Source: JACRBK01 sp964427955 (lineage in GTDB: Bacteria > Chloroflexota > Anaerolineae > Aggregatilineales > Aggregatilineaceae). From it: a stretch of 9,014 bases of DNA. The notes beneath the pieces were generated by a model. The model was given only the letters and a program-made list of their open reading frames with translations, was not told the origin of the DNA and did not search any database. Shown here piece by piece: positions 1-6,624 of this stretch. The position numbers were made by a program, and so were the translations under genes. The stretch spans positions 1 to 9,014 of the forward strand of contig CAYRWY010000237.1 in assembly GCA_964427955.1 (NCBI GenBank). The letters run 5' to 3'. Position 1 is the first letter of the stretch; each line of letters starts with the position of its first letter.

Positions 1-35
1 CGGCGCAGGCGTTCGTGCACCCGCCAGTGGGGTAA
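1..35 (+). CDS. 3' end of an upstream gene (partial), possibly another alpha/beta hydrolase
   Basis: Reading from position 3 gives AQAFVHPPVG followed by a TAA at 33-35. The stop lies right before the first repeat, as expected for the end of a gene. The DNA GCAGGCGTTCGT resembles GCAGGCATTCGT near the end of the hydrolase that follows (protein ending VQAFVGVDR), so the upstream gene may be a tandem relative of it. Only eleven codons are visible, so both the frame and the identity are tentative. Confidence 0.35.
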   Translation, partial: AQAFVHPPVG

Positions 36-88
36 CCTCACCCCCCGGCCCCCTCGCCAACTTTGTTGGAGAGGGGGAAACGTCGGAG
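36..88. repeat. Dispersed hairpin repeat, copy 1
   Basis: CCTCACCCCCC is followed by a hairpin with 13-nt arms: CCCCCTCGCCAAC at 49-61 and GTTGGAGAGGGGG at 65-77, one mismatch, loop TTT. The tail GGGGGAAACGTCGGAG is shared with the copy at 3860-3923, which marks these two as one subfamily. It sits between the probable stop of the upstream gene and the hydrolase ribosome site. No T-run follows, so it is not a classic intrinsic terminator on the plus strand. Confidence 0.8.
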
Positions 89-133
89 TAGAGCAGGGGT
101 AAGGCCAAAGAGAGTAGCGAAGGAGGCAGGCGC

Positions 134-823
134 ATGGCGACACGGTTCATCACGGCGGCGGACGGCGCGCGCATCGCGTACGACGTATCGGGACGCGGCC
201 CGGCGCTGATGCTGCTGCACGGCTTCGGCAACAGCCGCCTGACCTGGCACGACTACGGCTGGGTCGAGCGATTGAGCGCGGCGTTCAGCGTGATCACGGT
301 CGATCTGCGCGGGTGCGGCGAATCCGAAGCACCGCTCGATCCGGCACGCTATGCCCCCGCGGCGCACCTGGGGGATCTGCACCAGATCGCGGACGCGTGC
401 GGCGCGGATCGCTTCACGCTGATCGGCTTCTCGTGGGGGGCGACGGTGGCGCGCTATCTGGCGGCGCACTCCGACCGGGTGGCGCGGGTGGTGCTGATGG
501 GGGCGTATTTCGGGCAGTATTTTACCGACGCCTATCTCGCCACGCTGCTGGACCATTATCAGGGCGATCCGCTCATGACGGTGCGCATCGAGGGTTTGCG
601 CGCGTGGCCCGGCGTCGAGGCGACCGATCTGCGCTGTCCGGCACTCGTCATTTCCGGCACCGAGGATGGCAACGTGGTCAAGATGCTGCGCGGGCAGCGC
701 GAAGCCGTGGAAGCCGCCGGGATCGAGGTGATCATCTTCGATGGGCTGGATCACAGCGGGCTGGTCGAAGCGGCGGAGACGGTGGTGCCGCGCGTGCAGG
801 CATTCGTAGGAGTGGATCGATGA
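134..823 (+). CDS. Alpha/beta-fold hydrolase
   Basis: A 229-residue cytosolic hydrolase of the alpha/beta-fold superfamily, with no signal peptide visible. The oxyanion-hole motif HGFG is at residues 29-32. The nucleophile elbow GFSWG places the catalytic serine at 100, the probable acid is Asp178 in SGTEDGN, and the histidine is His207 in LDHSG, giving a complete Ser-Asp-His triad. The short segment between about 123 and 165 implies a reduced lid, and the protein is shorter than the usual 260-280 residues. The start is supported by AGGAGG at 121-126, seven bases before the ATG. The stop overlaps the methyltransferase start (ATGA), so the two are probably translationally coupled. The family includes esterases, lactonases, haloperoxidase-like enzymes and C-C hydrolases; the substrate cannot be told from sequence. 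Confidence 0.9.
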   Translation: MATRFITAADGARIAYDVSGRGPALMLLHGFGNSRLTWHDYGWVERLSAAFSVITVDLRGCGESEAPLDPARYAPAAHLGDLHQIADACGADRFTLIGFSWGATVARYLAAHSDRVARVVLMGAYFGQYFTDAYLATLLDHYQGDPLMTVRIEGLRAWPGVEATDLRCPALVISGTEDGNVVKMLRGQREAVEAAGIEVIIFDGLDHSGLVEAAETVVPRVQAFVGVDR

Positions 824-1593
824 CGCGCTATACCTTCGGAACGGATGATGCCGGAGCGATCCGCCTGCAAAGCATCGCCGAGGTGTTCGACCCGCTGGCG
901 ATCCGCTTCATCCGGACTTATCTCGGTGATCAACCACGCCAGACAGCGGTCGATCTCGGCTGCGGGCCGGGCTTCACGACGTCGATGCTGGCGCACGCGA
1001 GCGGCTGCCCGGACGTGTACGGGCTGGACGCGGCTGCGCACTTCCTCCAGATGGCGGCGACGCGCTTCCCGGCGTACACCTTCCTCCAACACGATCTGAC
1101 GGCGCTGCCTTTTCCGGTGCGTGCGGACGTGATGTACGTGCGCTTCGTGCTCTCGCACCTGCCGGACGTGGTCGCGACGGTGAACCGCTGGACTTCGATG
1201 CTGAATCCCGGCGGACTCCTGTTCGTGGACGAGACGGAAGCGGTCGAAAGCGAGGTCGAGGCGTTCCAGGTTTACCTGGACACCAATGCCGCGATGATCG
1301 CCGCGCAGGGGGCGAATCTGTGGGTCGGGCCGACGCTGGCCGCGGGGTCATACGAGGCGGAGGTCGTCGCCTCGACCTGCGACCGGGTCCCGGTGGCGAA
1401 TGGCCGGGCGGCGGCGTGGTTTCTGCCGAATATCCAGACCGTCTGGCGGACCGATCCCACCGTGCAAGCGCGCCTGACGCCGGAGGAGCGGCAGTCCCTG
1501 GCCGATGACGTGCTGCGGATCAAGGAGTCCGGCGACGCGCGGCTGCACAACACCTGGCACATGCGGCGGCTGGTGCTGCGGGCGACGGGGTGA
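820..1593 (+). CDS. Class I SAM-dependent methyltransferase
   Basis: A 257-residue Rossmann-fold methyltransferase. Motif I VDLGCGPG is at residues 44-51, and the acidic residue that binds the SAM ribose is Asp70 in VYGLD. The adenine-side motif is FLQHDLTALPF, with Asp92. The late strand NPGGLLFVDE follows at about 129-138. This order is typical of UbiE/Methyltransf_11-type enzymes that methylate small molecules. The C-terminal third (about 145-257) is likely the substrate-specific part and I do not recognise it. I chose the ATG at 820 because AGGAG lies at 808-812, seven bases upstream, and because it gives the ATGA overlap with the hydrolase. The reading frame is open further upstream, but that stretch only shadows the hydrolase. 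The acceptor substrate is unknown. Confidence 0.88.
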   Translation: MTRYTFGTDDAGAIRLQSIAEVFDPLAIRFIRTYLGDQPRQTAVDLGCGPGFTTSMLAHASGCPDVYGLDAAAHFLQMAATRFPAYTFLQHDLTALPFPVRADVMYVRFVLSHLPDVVATVNRWTSMLNPGGLLFVDETEAVESEVEAFQVYLDTNAAMIAAQGANLWVGPTLAAGSYEAEVVASTCDRVPVANGRAAAWFLPNIQTVWRTDPTVQARLTPEERQSLADDVLRIKESGDARLHNTWHMRRLVLRATG

Positions 1594-1696
1594 CGCTGAG
1601 ACGCTGCCGGTTGAAACCAGCAGCTACGAGAAGAGCCGGGAAGCCCGCTAAAGGGGCTGAGGGCGTCCGGTCAGATCAGGTAGTGGACACGGAAAT
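1594..1696. other. Intergenic stretch with a possible remnant of a transposon end
   Basis: No gene is seen here. The text around 1611-1670 (TTGAAACCAG, then GGGAAGCCCGCT, AAA, GGGGCTGAGGGCGTC) contains a short stem AGCCC/GGGCT at 1642-1646 and 1654-1658. It is reminiscent of the GGGAAGCCCGC hairpin near the right ends of IS200/IS605-type elements, where the guide-like RNA of TnpB lies. No tnpB or tnpA is present, and the resemblance is from memory, so this is only a hint. Confidence 0.2.
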
Positions 1697-1957
1697 TGTA
1701 GGGGCGACCCACCGGGTCGCCTATGTGCGCCAAGTTAAGGTTTTGTGAGGCAATCACTGCCTTGTCCCGGCCTCACCCCCCCGGCCCCCTCTCCATTCAA
1801 AAGCGCAATGGAGAGGGGGAGAAAACCGGGGTGCCGATGCCCTTCTCCATCGTTTTCTGATGGAGAGGGGTGAGGGGTGAGGCCGGTTTTTCCCTACCAT
1901 AGGAGATCAGACGCTTGAGTTGACGCCTATTGGGCGACTCGCCGGGTCGCCCCTACG
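1697..1957. mobile_element. Nested inverted-repeat element, MITE-like
   Basis: About 260 bases without a gene, built as nested inverted repeats. The outer ends are GTAGGGGCGACCC near 1698-1710 and its reverse complement GGGTCGCCCCTAC at 1944-1956. The similarity continues imperfectly inward for about 45 bases (TATGTGCGCCAAGTTAAG on the left against ATAGGCGTCAACTCAAG, read as the complement, on the right). Middle arms are perfect: CCGGCCTCACCCC at 1767-1779 and GGGGTGAGGCCGG at 1874-1886. Inside are two hairpins: a perfect 13-bp stem at 1785-1797 with 1807-1819, and a second at 1840-1851 with 1859-1870. The left part matches the sequence from 8877 on. No transposase is encoded, and no clear target-site duplication was found by eye. 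Confidence 0.6.
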
Positions 1958-2123
1958 GGATCGCGTCCATATTATTTTTCCGAAGAGTCGTAATGCCCGG
2001 GGGCCTTGAAACCAAGTGACGCGGGCAGGAGTTGAAGGCGAAACATCTACGTGAATTACTTGACGGTACGACCGCACTCGATGGTGAGGAATAGCTGCTC
2101 GTGAGAAAAAACGGGGAAAAATC

Positions 2124-2630
2124 ATGTCCCAAAGTGCACGGTGTTTTGGCGAAATTTCGGCTGAAGACTTACAGCGGCTAGGCAACATTGCTCAAATTGA
2201 TCGCAGTGATTTTTTTGAAAGAAAGCCTCGATACCGGATTTTGAGTGAAAAGATCATTGCGGTCGCGCTCTGCCAGGGAGCGGCATTGCATTATGTGGAT
2301 GGCAAAACTGGGATCAAAGATTTTGATGTCTGGACGTTTTACGCAAGGCATCCCGGAGTGAAGTTTCCAGCACGCCGACCACCGGTGGCACGAGATTTCG
2401 GAAATCCGAAATTTGGAAAATCACCTGATCACCCCGAATTCAGGGGTCGAAAAGTGGATTTGCTTGGGCGCTCACTTGACGTTGATGCAAGAACCGATCC
2501 AGTTGAAGCGTTGAGAATATATCTGGAAAGTGGAAAAACCCCTTCCGCAGCAAAACTCGCGAAAAAAGCAGTGGTTCTGATCGAACCTGCTGAACTATTG
2601 GGTGAGATTGTTTGGAAGCCAAAATCATAA
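2124..2630 (+). CDS. Uncharacterised protein, possible nucleotidyltransferase fold
   Basis: A 168-residue soluble protein. I do not know a named function for it, although proteins of this look (CQGAALHY, GIKDFDVWTF, VDLLGRSL) seem widespread. GAALHYVDGKTGIKDFDVW at about 52-70 fits the nucleotidyltransferase pattern of a glycine followed by spaced Asp-x-Asp (Asp66, Asp68). KVDLLG adds a possible third carboxylate, Asp112. The usual Gly-Ser is Gly-Ala here, so activity is uncertain. The C-terminal half holds basic stretches (RRPPVAR, KLAKKAV). The gene is visibly richer in A and T than its neighbours, which suggests separate ancestry. It stands alone, convergent with the lacI-type gene 31 bases away. 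The ribosome site is weak (GGGG at 2113-2116). Fold assignment is inference; the coding call is firmer. Confidence 0.75.
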   Translation: MSQSARCFGEISAEDLQRLGNIAQIDRSDFFERKPRYRILSEKIIAVALCQGAALHYVDGKTGIKDFDVWTFYARHPGVKFPARRPPVARDFGNPKFGKSPDHPEFRGRKVDLLGRSLDVDARTDPVEALRIYLESGKTPSAAKLAKKAVVLIEPAELLGEIVWKPKS

Positions 2631-2661
2631 GTCCGATCAGCACTGACGATCCATTGTGGCC

Positions 2662-3681
2662 TTACCGGCTGCTGTCACGGATCAACAGTTCGGGCGCGAT
2701 CCAGATCGTCTCCGGCGCGAGGTCGGACCCGGCAGCCCGCGCGGCCAGCACGCGATCCAGCAGCGTCACCGCCTGCGCGCCCGCGTCCTTGAGCGGGTGG
2801 CGGACGGTCGTCAGCGATGGCAAAAAGTACGCGGCTTCCGGGATGTCGTCGAAGCCCACCACGGCGAGATCGTCCGGGATGCGCCGCCCCAGCCGGTCCG
2901 CCGCTTTCAGCACGCCCAGCGCCGTCTGATCGTTGATGGCGAACACGGCGTCCAGGTCGGGCACCCGGTCCAGCAGGCGCTCCAACCCTTCCAACCCGCT
3001 GGCCGCGGTCCAATCCCCCGTATAGATCAGGCGATCCTCCGCCGCGAGTCCGGCGTTTTGTAGGGCGTCGCGCCAGCCGGTCACGCGCTGCTGCGATTCC
3101 CACCAGTGGAGCGGCCCGGCGACGCAGCCGATCCGTCGCCGTCCCCCGGCCAGCAGGTGCTCGGTCGCCAGCCGTGCGCCGCGGCGGTTGTCCATCGCGA
3201 TCACGAACAGGTCGTCACGGCAGTCCATGTGCAGAAAGACGACCGGAATCGAGAGGTGGACCTGCCGCTCGCAGATCCAATCGCGGTTGTGGCCGACTTC
3301 GGGCACGGCCCAGATCAGCCCGTCCACCTGCTGCGAGAGCAGGTGACTCAGCGCCTTGTCGCCGTGTTCGGTTTCGGGATCGTGCAGCAGGCTGGACATC
3401 ACCCAGTAGCCGAGCGCGTTGGCCTGCCGCTCGATACCCGCCATCGTCTGCGACGGGCCGTAGAACTCGATCCCGGTGCTGATCACGCCCAGAATCCGGC
3501 TGCGCCCGTGGATCAGGCTGCGGGCGACGGCGTTCGGCTCGTAGCCCAACTCGTCGATGACCTGCTGGACGATCTGCCGGGTGGCGGGCGAGACGTCGGG
3601 GTGATCGTTGATCACGCGCGAGACGGTCGCAATCGACAGCCCGGCCCGGCGGGCGACTTCTTTGATCGTGACACGGGACAT
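2662..3681 (-). CDS. LacI-family transcriptional regulator
   Basis: A 339-residue repressor of normal LacI/GalR length. The N-terminal helix-turn-helix is VTIKEVARRAGLSIATVSRV (4-23). The hinge helix follows around PNAVARSLIHG (49-59), and a periplasmic-binding-protein-like sugar domain runs from about 62 to 335, including the conserved VVGFDDIPEA stretch (274-283) and HPLKDAGAQA (295-304). I start at the ATG at 3681 because AAGGAAA precedes it by about six bases. The in-frame ATG at 3699 has no ribosome site and would add unusual residues from a repeat. It is the last gene of the minus-strand sugar cluster, so it likely senses the sugar or an intermediate and represses the isomerase promoter through the sites at 8117-8140. 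An AAACGTTT palindrome at 3703-3710 may allow autoregulation. Confidence 0.95.
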   Translation of the reverse strand: MSRVTIKEVARRAGLSIATVSRVINDHPDVSPATRQIVQQVIDELGYEPNAVARSLIHGRSRILGVISTGIEFYGPSQTMAGIERQANALGYWVMSSLLHDPETEHGDKALSHLLSQQVDGLIWAVPEVGHNRDWICERQVHLSIPVVFLHMDCRDDLFVIAMDNRRGARLATEHLLAGGRRRIGCVAGPLHWWESQQRVTGWRDALQNAGLAAEDRLIYTGDWTAASGLEGLERLLDRVPDLDAVFAINDQTALGVLKAADRLGRRIPDDLAVVGFDDIPEAAYFLPSLTTVRHPLKDAGAQAVTLLDRVLAARAAGSDLAPETIWIAPELLIRDSSR

Positions 3682-3699
3682 GGGCGGTTTCCTTGACAT

Positions 3700-3745
3700 A
3701 AAAAACGTTTCAACGCAGAGAGCGCAGAGACCGCGGAGATTTTTT
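3700..3745. repeat. Purine-rich CGCAGAG repeat upstream of the lacI-type gene
   Basis: The stretch AAAAACGTTTCAACGCAGAG (3701-3720) continues with AGCGCAGAGACCGCGGAGA. It matches the stretch from 8042 on almost base for base through the first 20 positions. Read on the minus strand it would code for LRGLCALCVETF, which makes the lacI-type frame look longer than it is. The start of the repeat includes the palindrome AAACGTTT. Confidence 0.75.
3703..3710. promoter_or_regulatory. Possible LacI-type operator core before the regulator gene
   Basis: AAACGTTT is an 8-bp perfect palindrome with the central CG typical of LacI/GalR-family operators, and it lies 22 bases upstream of the lacI-type start. 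It could serve autoregulation. However, it is part of a dispersed repeat, and the sister copy near 8045 reads AAACATTT, so it may be accidental. Confidence 0.35.
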
Positions 3746-3859
3746 AGGGAGCGCCCCCTCTGCCGATTTCCTCCGCGCCTTCTCCCCTCTCCCATCGCTC
3801 TCTCAGCGGCGGACAGGAAGGTGAAAAGCATTGAGTACGCGAAAATTCGCTGCGTTTTA

Positions 3860-3923
3860 CCTCACCCCCCGACCCCCTCTCCACCCGGTGGCGAGGGGGA
3901 GCGGCGCGGGGGAAACGTCGGAG
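3860..3923. repeat. Dispersed hairpin repeat, copy in the kinase-lacI spacer
   Basis: CCTCACCCCCCGA is followed by arms CCCCCTCTCCACC (3873-3885) and GGTGGCGAGGGGG (3887-3899) with one mismatch, then a tail ending GGGGGAAACGTCGGAG that matches the copy at 36-88. It lies about 40 bases past the kinase stop, so in the minus-strand transcript it would fold after the kinase and before the regulator. There it might stabilise or attenuate the message. Confidence 0.75.
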
Positions 3924-3961
3924 AAGCCGGGCCAGCCTGCAAATCCCCACTCTCTGCGATT

Positions 3962-5476
3962 TTACCGCTCCACGGACAGATCGTGCAGGTAGCCGCGCAG
4001 CAGCGGCCACAGCGGGCGGTACTGCGCGTAACGCTCGGCGTAACGGCGATGCTGATCCGGGTCCGGCTCGAAACGGCGATCCAGGCGGACCATCGCGGCG
4101 ACGCCCTCCTCGTAGGAGGCGAACTCGCCCGCGCCGACGCCCGCGATGATCGCTGCGCCCAACGCGCCCGCTTCGGTGATGGCCGGACGGGTGAAGGGCT
4201 GGCCCAGGATGTCCGCGCAGGTCTGAATCCACACGTCCGACTTGCTGCCGCCGCCCACCGCGCGATAATCGGTGATCGGGATGCCGGTGGCGGGCAGCTC
4301 GTCGATGATCGTCTTGACGTAGTAGGTCGTCCCCTCCAGGATGCCTTTCAGGATGTCGCCCCGGCGGGTGTCGGCGTGGAGTCCCACCATCACCCCGCAC
4401 GAGTCGGCGATGAATTCCGGCGGGCCGGTGGCGGTGAAGTGCGGCAGCACGATCACGGGACTCGGCGCGGTCGGCAGCTCGGCGAACAGCGCGGGATAGA
4501 CGTCCTGCCCGGCAGCCTGCGCCTGGCGGTGCTCGGCGGCGGCGAACGTGTCCCGGAACCACTTGACGATCTGCCCGCCCTGGTTGTAGATGAAGCTGAC
4601 GAAGCGATCCGGCGCGGCGTGGTGCTCGGTGTTGAGTCCCAGCCGGATCATGGCCTCGGCGGGCGCGCGCGTCGTGAACACCGGCGTGATGCACAAATAC
4701 GTCCCCATGCCACACACCGCGCTGCCGGGATCGATCACGCCGCAGCCGGTGGCGTTGGCGCATTGATCGTGCGCGCCGGAGACGATCTTCGCGCCCACGG
4801 GCAAGCCGAGATCGCGCGCGGCCTCGGCGGAGACTTCGCCGATCCACGTGCCGGAGGGGACGGTCGCCGGGAGCTTGGCCCGGTCGATTCCGGCGCGATC
4901 CAGCAGATCGGGCGACCACGTGCCGCGCGCCAGGTTGAACAACAGCGTCCGGTTCGCCAGCGAATAATCCACCACCGGCACCGCCCCCAGCATGAAGGCG
5001 ACGAAGGCGCTCCAGTGCAGGAAGCAGGCGGTCTGGTCGTAGAGCGCGGGCTGGTGCGCCTGAAGCCATTTCAGCTTGGTCAGGGTGTAGTGATTGCCCA
5101 GCGTGTTACCGTTGATCGGGTACAGCCGGGCATCATCCAGCACGGCGCGCAGCGAATCGAGGAATTCCTCGCCGCGCGCGTCGAAGTTGAGCAGCGACGG
5201 GCCGAGGATACGGCGATCCGCGCTGACGGGGACTACGGCCTCGCCCAGCGACGACACCGCCAGCGCCCGGATGTCACGCGCCGCCGGGTGGACGGTGACG
5301 GCGCGGATCGCCTCCTGGATCATCGCCCAGGTGGCGCGGGCGTCCAGTTCCGCCCAGCCGGGTGCCGGGCGCTCGATGTTATATTCGCGGTAGGCGGAGG
5401 CCAGCGGCTCGCCCTGGGGCGAAAAGAGGACGACCTTGCAGCCCGTCGTCCCGATGTCGATGCCTAAAAGACTCAT
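3962..5476 (-). CDS. FGGY-family carbohydrate kinase (xylulokinase-like)
   Basis: A 504-residue sugar kinase of normal FGGY length. The N-terminal ATPase-fold phosphate loop is LGIDIGTTGCK (4-14). The catalytic base is Asp237 in GAHDQCANATG. The second domain holds GMGTYLCI (257-264) and the ATP-binding stretch AVGGGSKSDVWIQ (406-418), then EAGALGAA (435-442). It resembles xylulokinase and other FGGY ketose kinases, but the family also contains fuculokinase, rhamnulokinase, ribulokinase and glycerol kinase, so neither substrate nor phosphorylated carbon can be fixed. Start: GAGGA at 5484-5488, seven bases before the ATG. In the cluster it should phosphorylate the ketose made by the isomerase. 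If the adjacent aldolase acts directly on its product, phosphorylation at C1 is the more logical reaction, which would set it apart from true xylulokinase. Confidence 0.92.
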   Translation of the reverse strand: MSLLGIDIGTTGCKVVLFSPQGEPLASAYREYNIERPAPGWAELDARATWAMIQEAIRAVTVHPAARDIRALAVSSLGEAVVPVSADRRILGPSLLNFDARGEEFLDSLRAVLDDARLYPINGNTLGNHYTLTKLKWLQAHQPALYDQTACFLHWSAFVAFMLGAVPVVDYSLANRTLLFNLARGTWSPDLLDRAGIDRAKLPATVPSGTWIGEVSAEAARDLGLPVGAKIVSGAHDQCANATGCGVIDPGSAVCGMGTYLCITPVFTTRAPAEAMIRLGLNTEHHAAPDRFVSFIYNQGGQIVKWFRDTFAAAEHRQAQAAGQDVYPALFAELPTAPSPVIVLPHFTATGPPEFIADSCGVMVGLHADTRRGDILKGILEGTTYYVKTIIDELPATGIPITDYRAVGGGSKSDVWIQTCADILGQPFTRPAITEAGALGAAIIAGVGAGEFASYEEGVAAMVRLDRRFEPDPDQHRRYAERYAQYRPLWPLLRGYLHDLSVER

Positions 5477-5506
5477 GGTTCAGTCCTCAAAAAAGAAAAG
5501 ATATTG

Positions 5507-5617
5507 CACCACAGAGGACACAGAGATCACAGAGGAAGAAAAGAGAGAGGGAGAAAACTCCGTTTTTCTCTGGCTTTTACCTTGATTTTCTCTGTGCACT
5601 CTGTGTCCTCTGTGGTG
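5507..5617. repeat. Long inverted repeat with perfect 19-bp arms between aldolase and kinase
   Basis: The left arm CACCACAGAGGACACAGAG (5507-5525) and right arm CTCTGTGTCCTCTGTGGTG (5599-5617) are exact reverse complements. Inside, AGAGGGAGAAAA and TTTTTCTCT also pair roughly around 5545-5572, so most of the spacer could fold into one long hairpin in RNA. The CACAGAGGACACAGAG text is a known kind of dispersed bacterial repeat. A plus-strand frame ending LCALCVLCGD across it is a by-product of the repeat, not a gene. Confidence 0.85.
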
Positions 5618-5630
5618 ATGTTCTTATTTT

Positions 5631-6542
5631 TTAGCTCTGCCCGGTGATCGCCGCGCGGCAGCCGGACACGCCGAAATAGTCGCGGAGCAGCCAGACTGTC
5701 CGCGCGTAGACTACGTCCTGCGCCGCGCGCACGTCGCCGTCGTCTTGCACGGCGACCTCGTACGCCTGCCGGATCTCCGATCCGACGTTGATCTTGGCGA
5801 TCCCGATCTTCATGGCCGCCAGCACATCCTCGCGCCGGACGCCGGACCCGCCGTGCAGCACCAGCGGCAGATCGAGCGCCTCCCGCAGCGTCCGCAGGTG
5901 ATCCAGGTTCAGGCGCGCTTCGATCTTCCTCTGGCTTTTGGCCGCCCCGGAGATCGCGCCGTGAATGTTGCCAATCGCCACCGACAGCCAGTCGCAGCCG
6001 CTCTCGCGCACGAAGCGGACCGCTTCGTCCACGTGGGTGAAGCCGCGCCCGGAGGCGAATAATTCCTCGTAGGAGGGCAGGGGACCGGCTTCGTGGCCCA
6101 GCACGGCGCCGAGTTCCGCCTCGCAGGGGACTCCGGCTTCGTGCGCCATGTGGACGATTTCGCGGGTGGCGGCGATATTGGCTTGCAGCACCAGCCGCGA
6201 GCCATCGACCATGACCGACTGGTAGCCGAGCGTCAGCGCCTGCGCGATGATCCCGCGATAATCGACGTGCAGCCCGTCCTCGTCGATGACCGGGACGTGA
6301 TCGAGGTGCAGCCGGACGTATTCAGGCCGCTGCCATTTCTGAAACTCCGCCTGCACCGCCTTCGGCCCGCCCGCCGCGAACTTGATCCATTCCAGGCGAG
6401 CGGTTTCGATCAGCGCGAAGGCGTCCTGATCGATGACTGCTCGAATGACCGGCTCGACCATCGGCAGGTACGGCACATTGAAAGCCAGCACCGCGATCCC
6501 GGCCTGGTAGGCATTGCGGATGAGGTCAGCAGAGGTAGGCAT
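5631..6542 (-). CDS. Class II ketose-(bis)phosphate aldolase (FBA/GatY/KbaY type)
   Basis: A 303-residue zinc aldolase of the fructose-/tagatose-bisphosphate class II family, which cleaves ketose 1-phosphates or 1,6-bisphosphates to DHAP plus an aldehyde. Visible motifs in order: FNVPYL (21-26), the catalytic Asp81 and zinc ligand His82 in LHLDHV, VMVDGSR (110-116), Glu141/Glu143 in the EAELG stretch, zinc ligands His194 in GNIHG and His230 in LHGGSG, and AKINVGSE (249-256), whose Asn252 contacts the substrate. All key residues are present. I prefer ATG at 6542, five bases after AGGAG, over GTG at 6548, which touches that ribosome site. A 5-bp hairpin (6553-6557 with 6563-6567) lies directly before the ribosome site. 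The gene lies between isomerase and kinase, so it likely performs the final cleavage of their pathway. The exact ketose is unknown. Confidence 0.93.
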   Translation of the reverse strand: MPTSADLIRNAYQAGIAVLAFNVPYLPMVEPVIRAVIDQDAFALIETARLEWIKFAAGGPKAVQAEFQKWQRPEYVRLHLDHVPVIDEDGLHVDYRGIIAQALTLGYQSVMVDGSRLVLQANIAATREIVHMAHEAGVPCEAELGAVLGHEAGPLPSYEELFASGRGFTHVDEAVRFVRESGCDWLSVAIGNIHGAISGAAKSQRKIEARLNLDHLRTLREALDLPLVLHGGSGVRREDVLAAMKIGIAKINVGSEIRQAYEVAVQDDGDVRAAQDVVYARTVWLLRDYFGVSGCRAAITGQS

Positions 6543-6624
6543 AAGCACTCCTGGCGGACAGACCGCCCCTGGGATCGAAGAAAATCTCCGAATGCATAAT
6601 CTTAGGCTGCAACGCCGCGGACCG

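Noticed and set aside
38..754. Minus-strand open frame opposite the hydrolase
   Set aside because: Composition is Arg/His/Gln-rich without motifs, while the opposite strand has a complete catalytic triad and a good ribosome site.
1697..1957. CRISPR array or tRNA/rRNA gene in the large spacer
   Set aside because: The repeats are inverted and unequal, with no regular direct repeats and spacers, and no tRNA cloverleaf or rRNA text could be recognised.
3682..3831. Longer start for the lacI-type gene (50 extra codons)
   Set aside because: The extra residues derive from a dispersed repeat and GC-rich spacer. The ATG at 3681 has a ribosome site and gives the standard position of the DNA-binding helix.
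3608..5467. Long plus-strand open frame (619 codons) opposite the kinase
   Set aside because: It runs antisense to a convincing FGGY kinase, is rich in Arg, Gly, Ala and Asp without any family motif, and starts inside the lacI-type gene. It is a by-product of GC-rich codon use.
5362..5634. Plus-strand open frame ending LCALCVLCGD
   Set aside because: Its C-terminal part is the translation of the CTCTGTGTCCTCTGTGG repeat, a common source of false genes.
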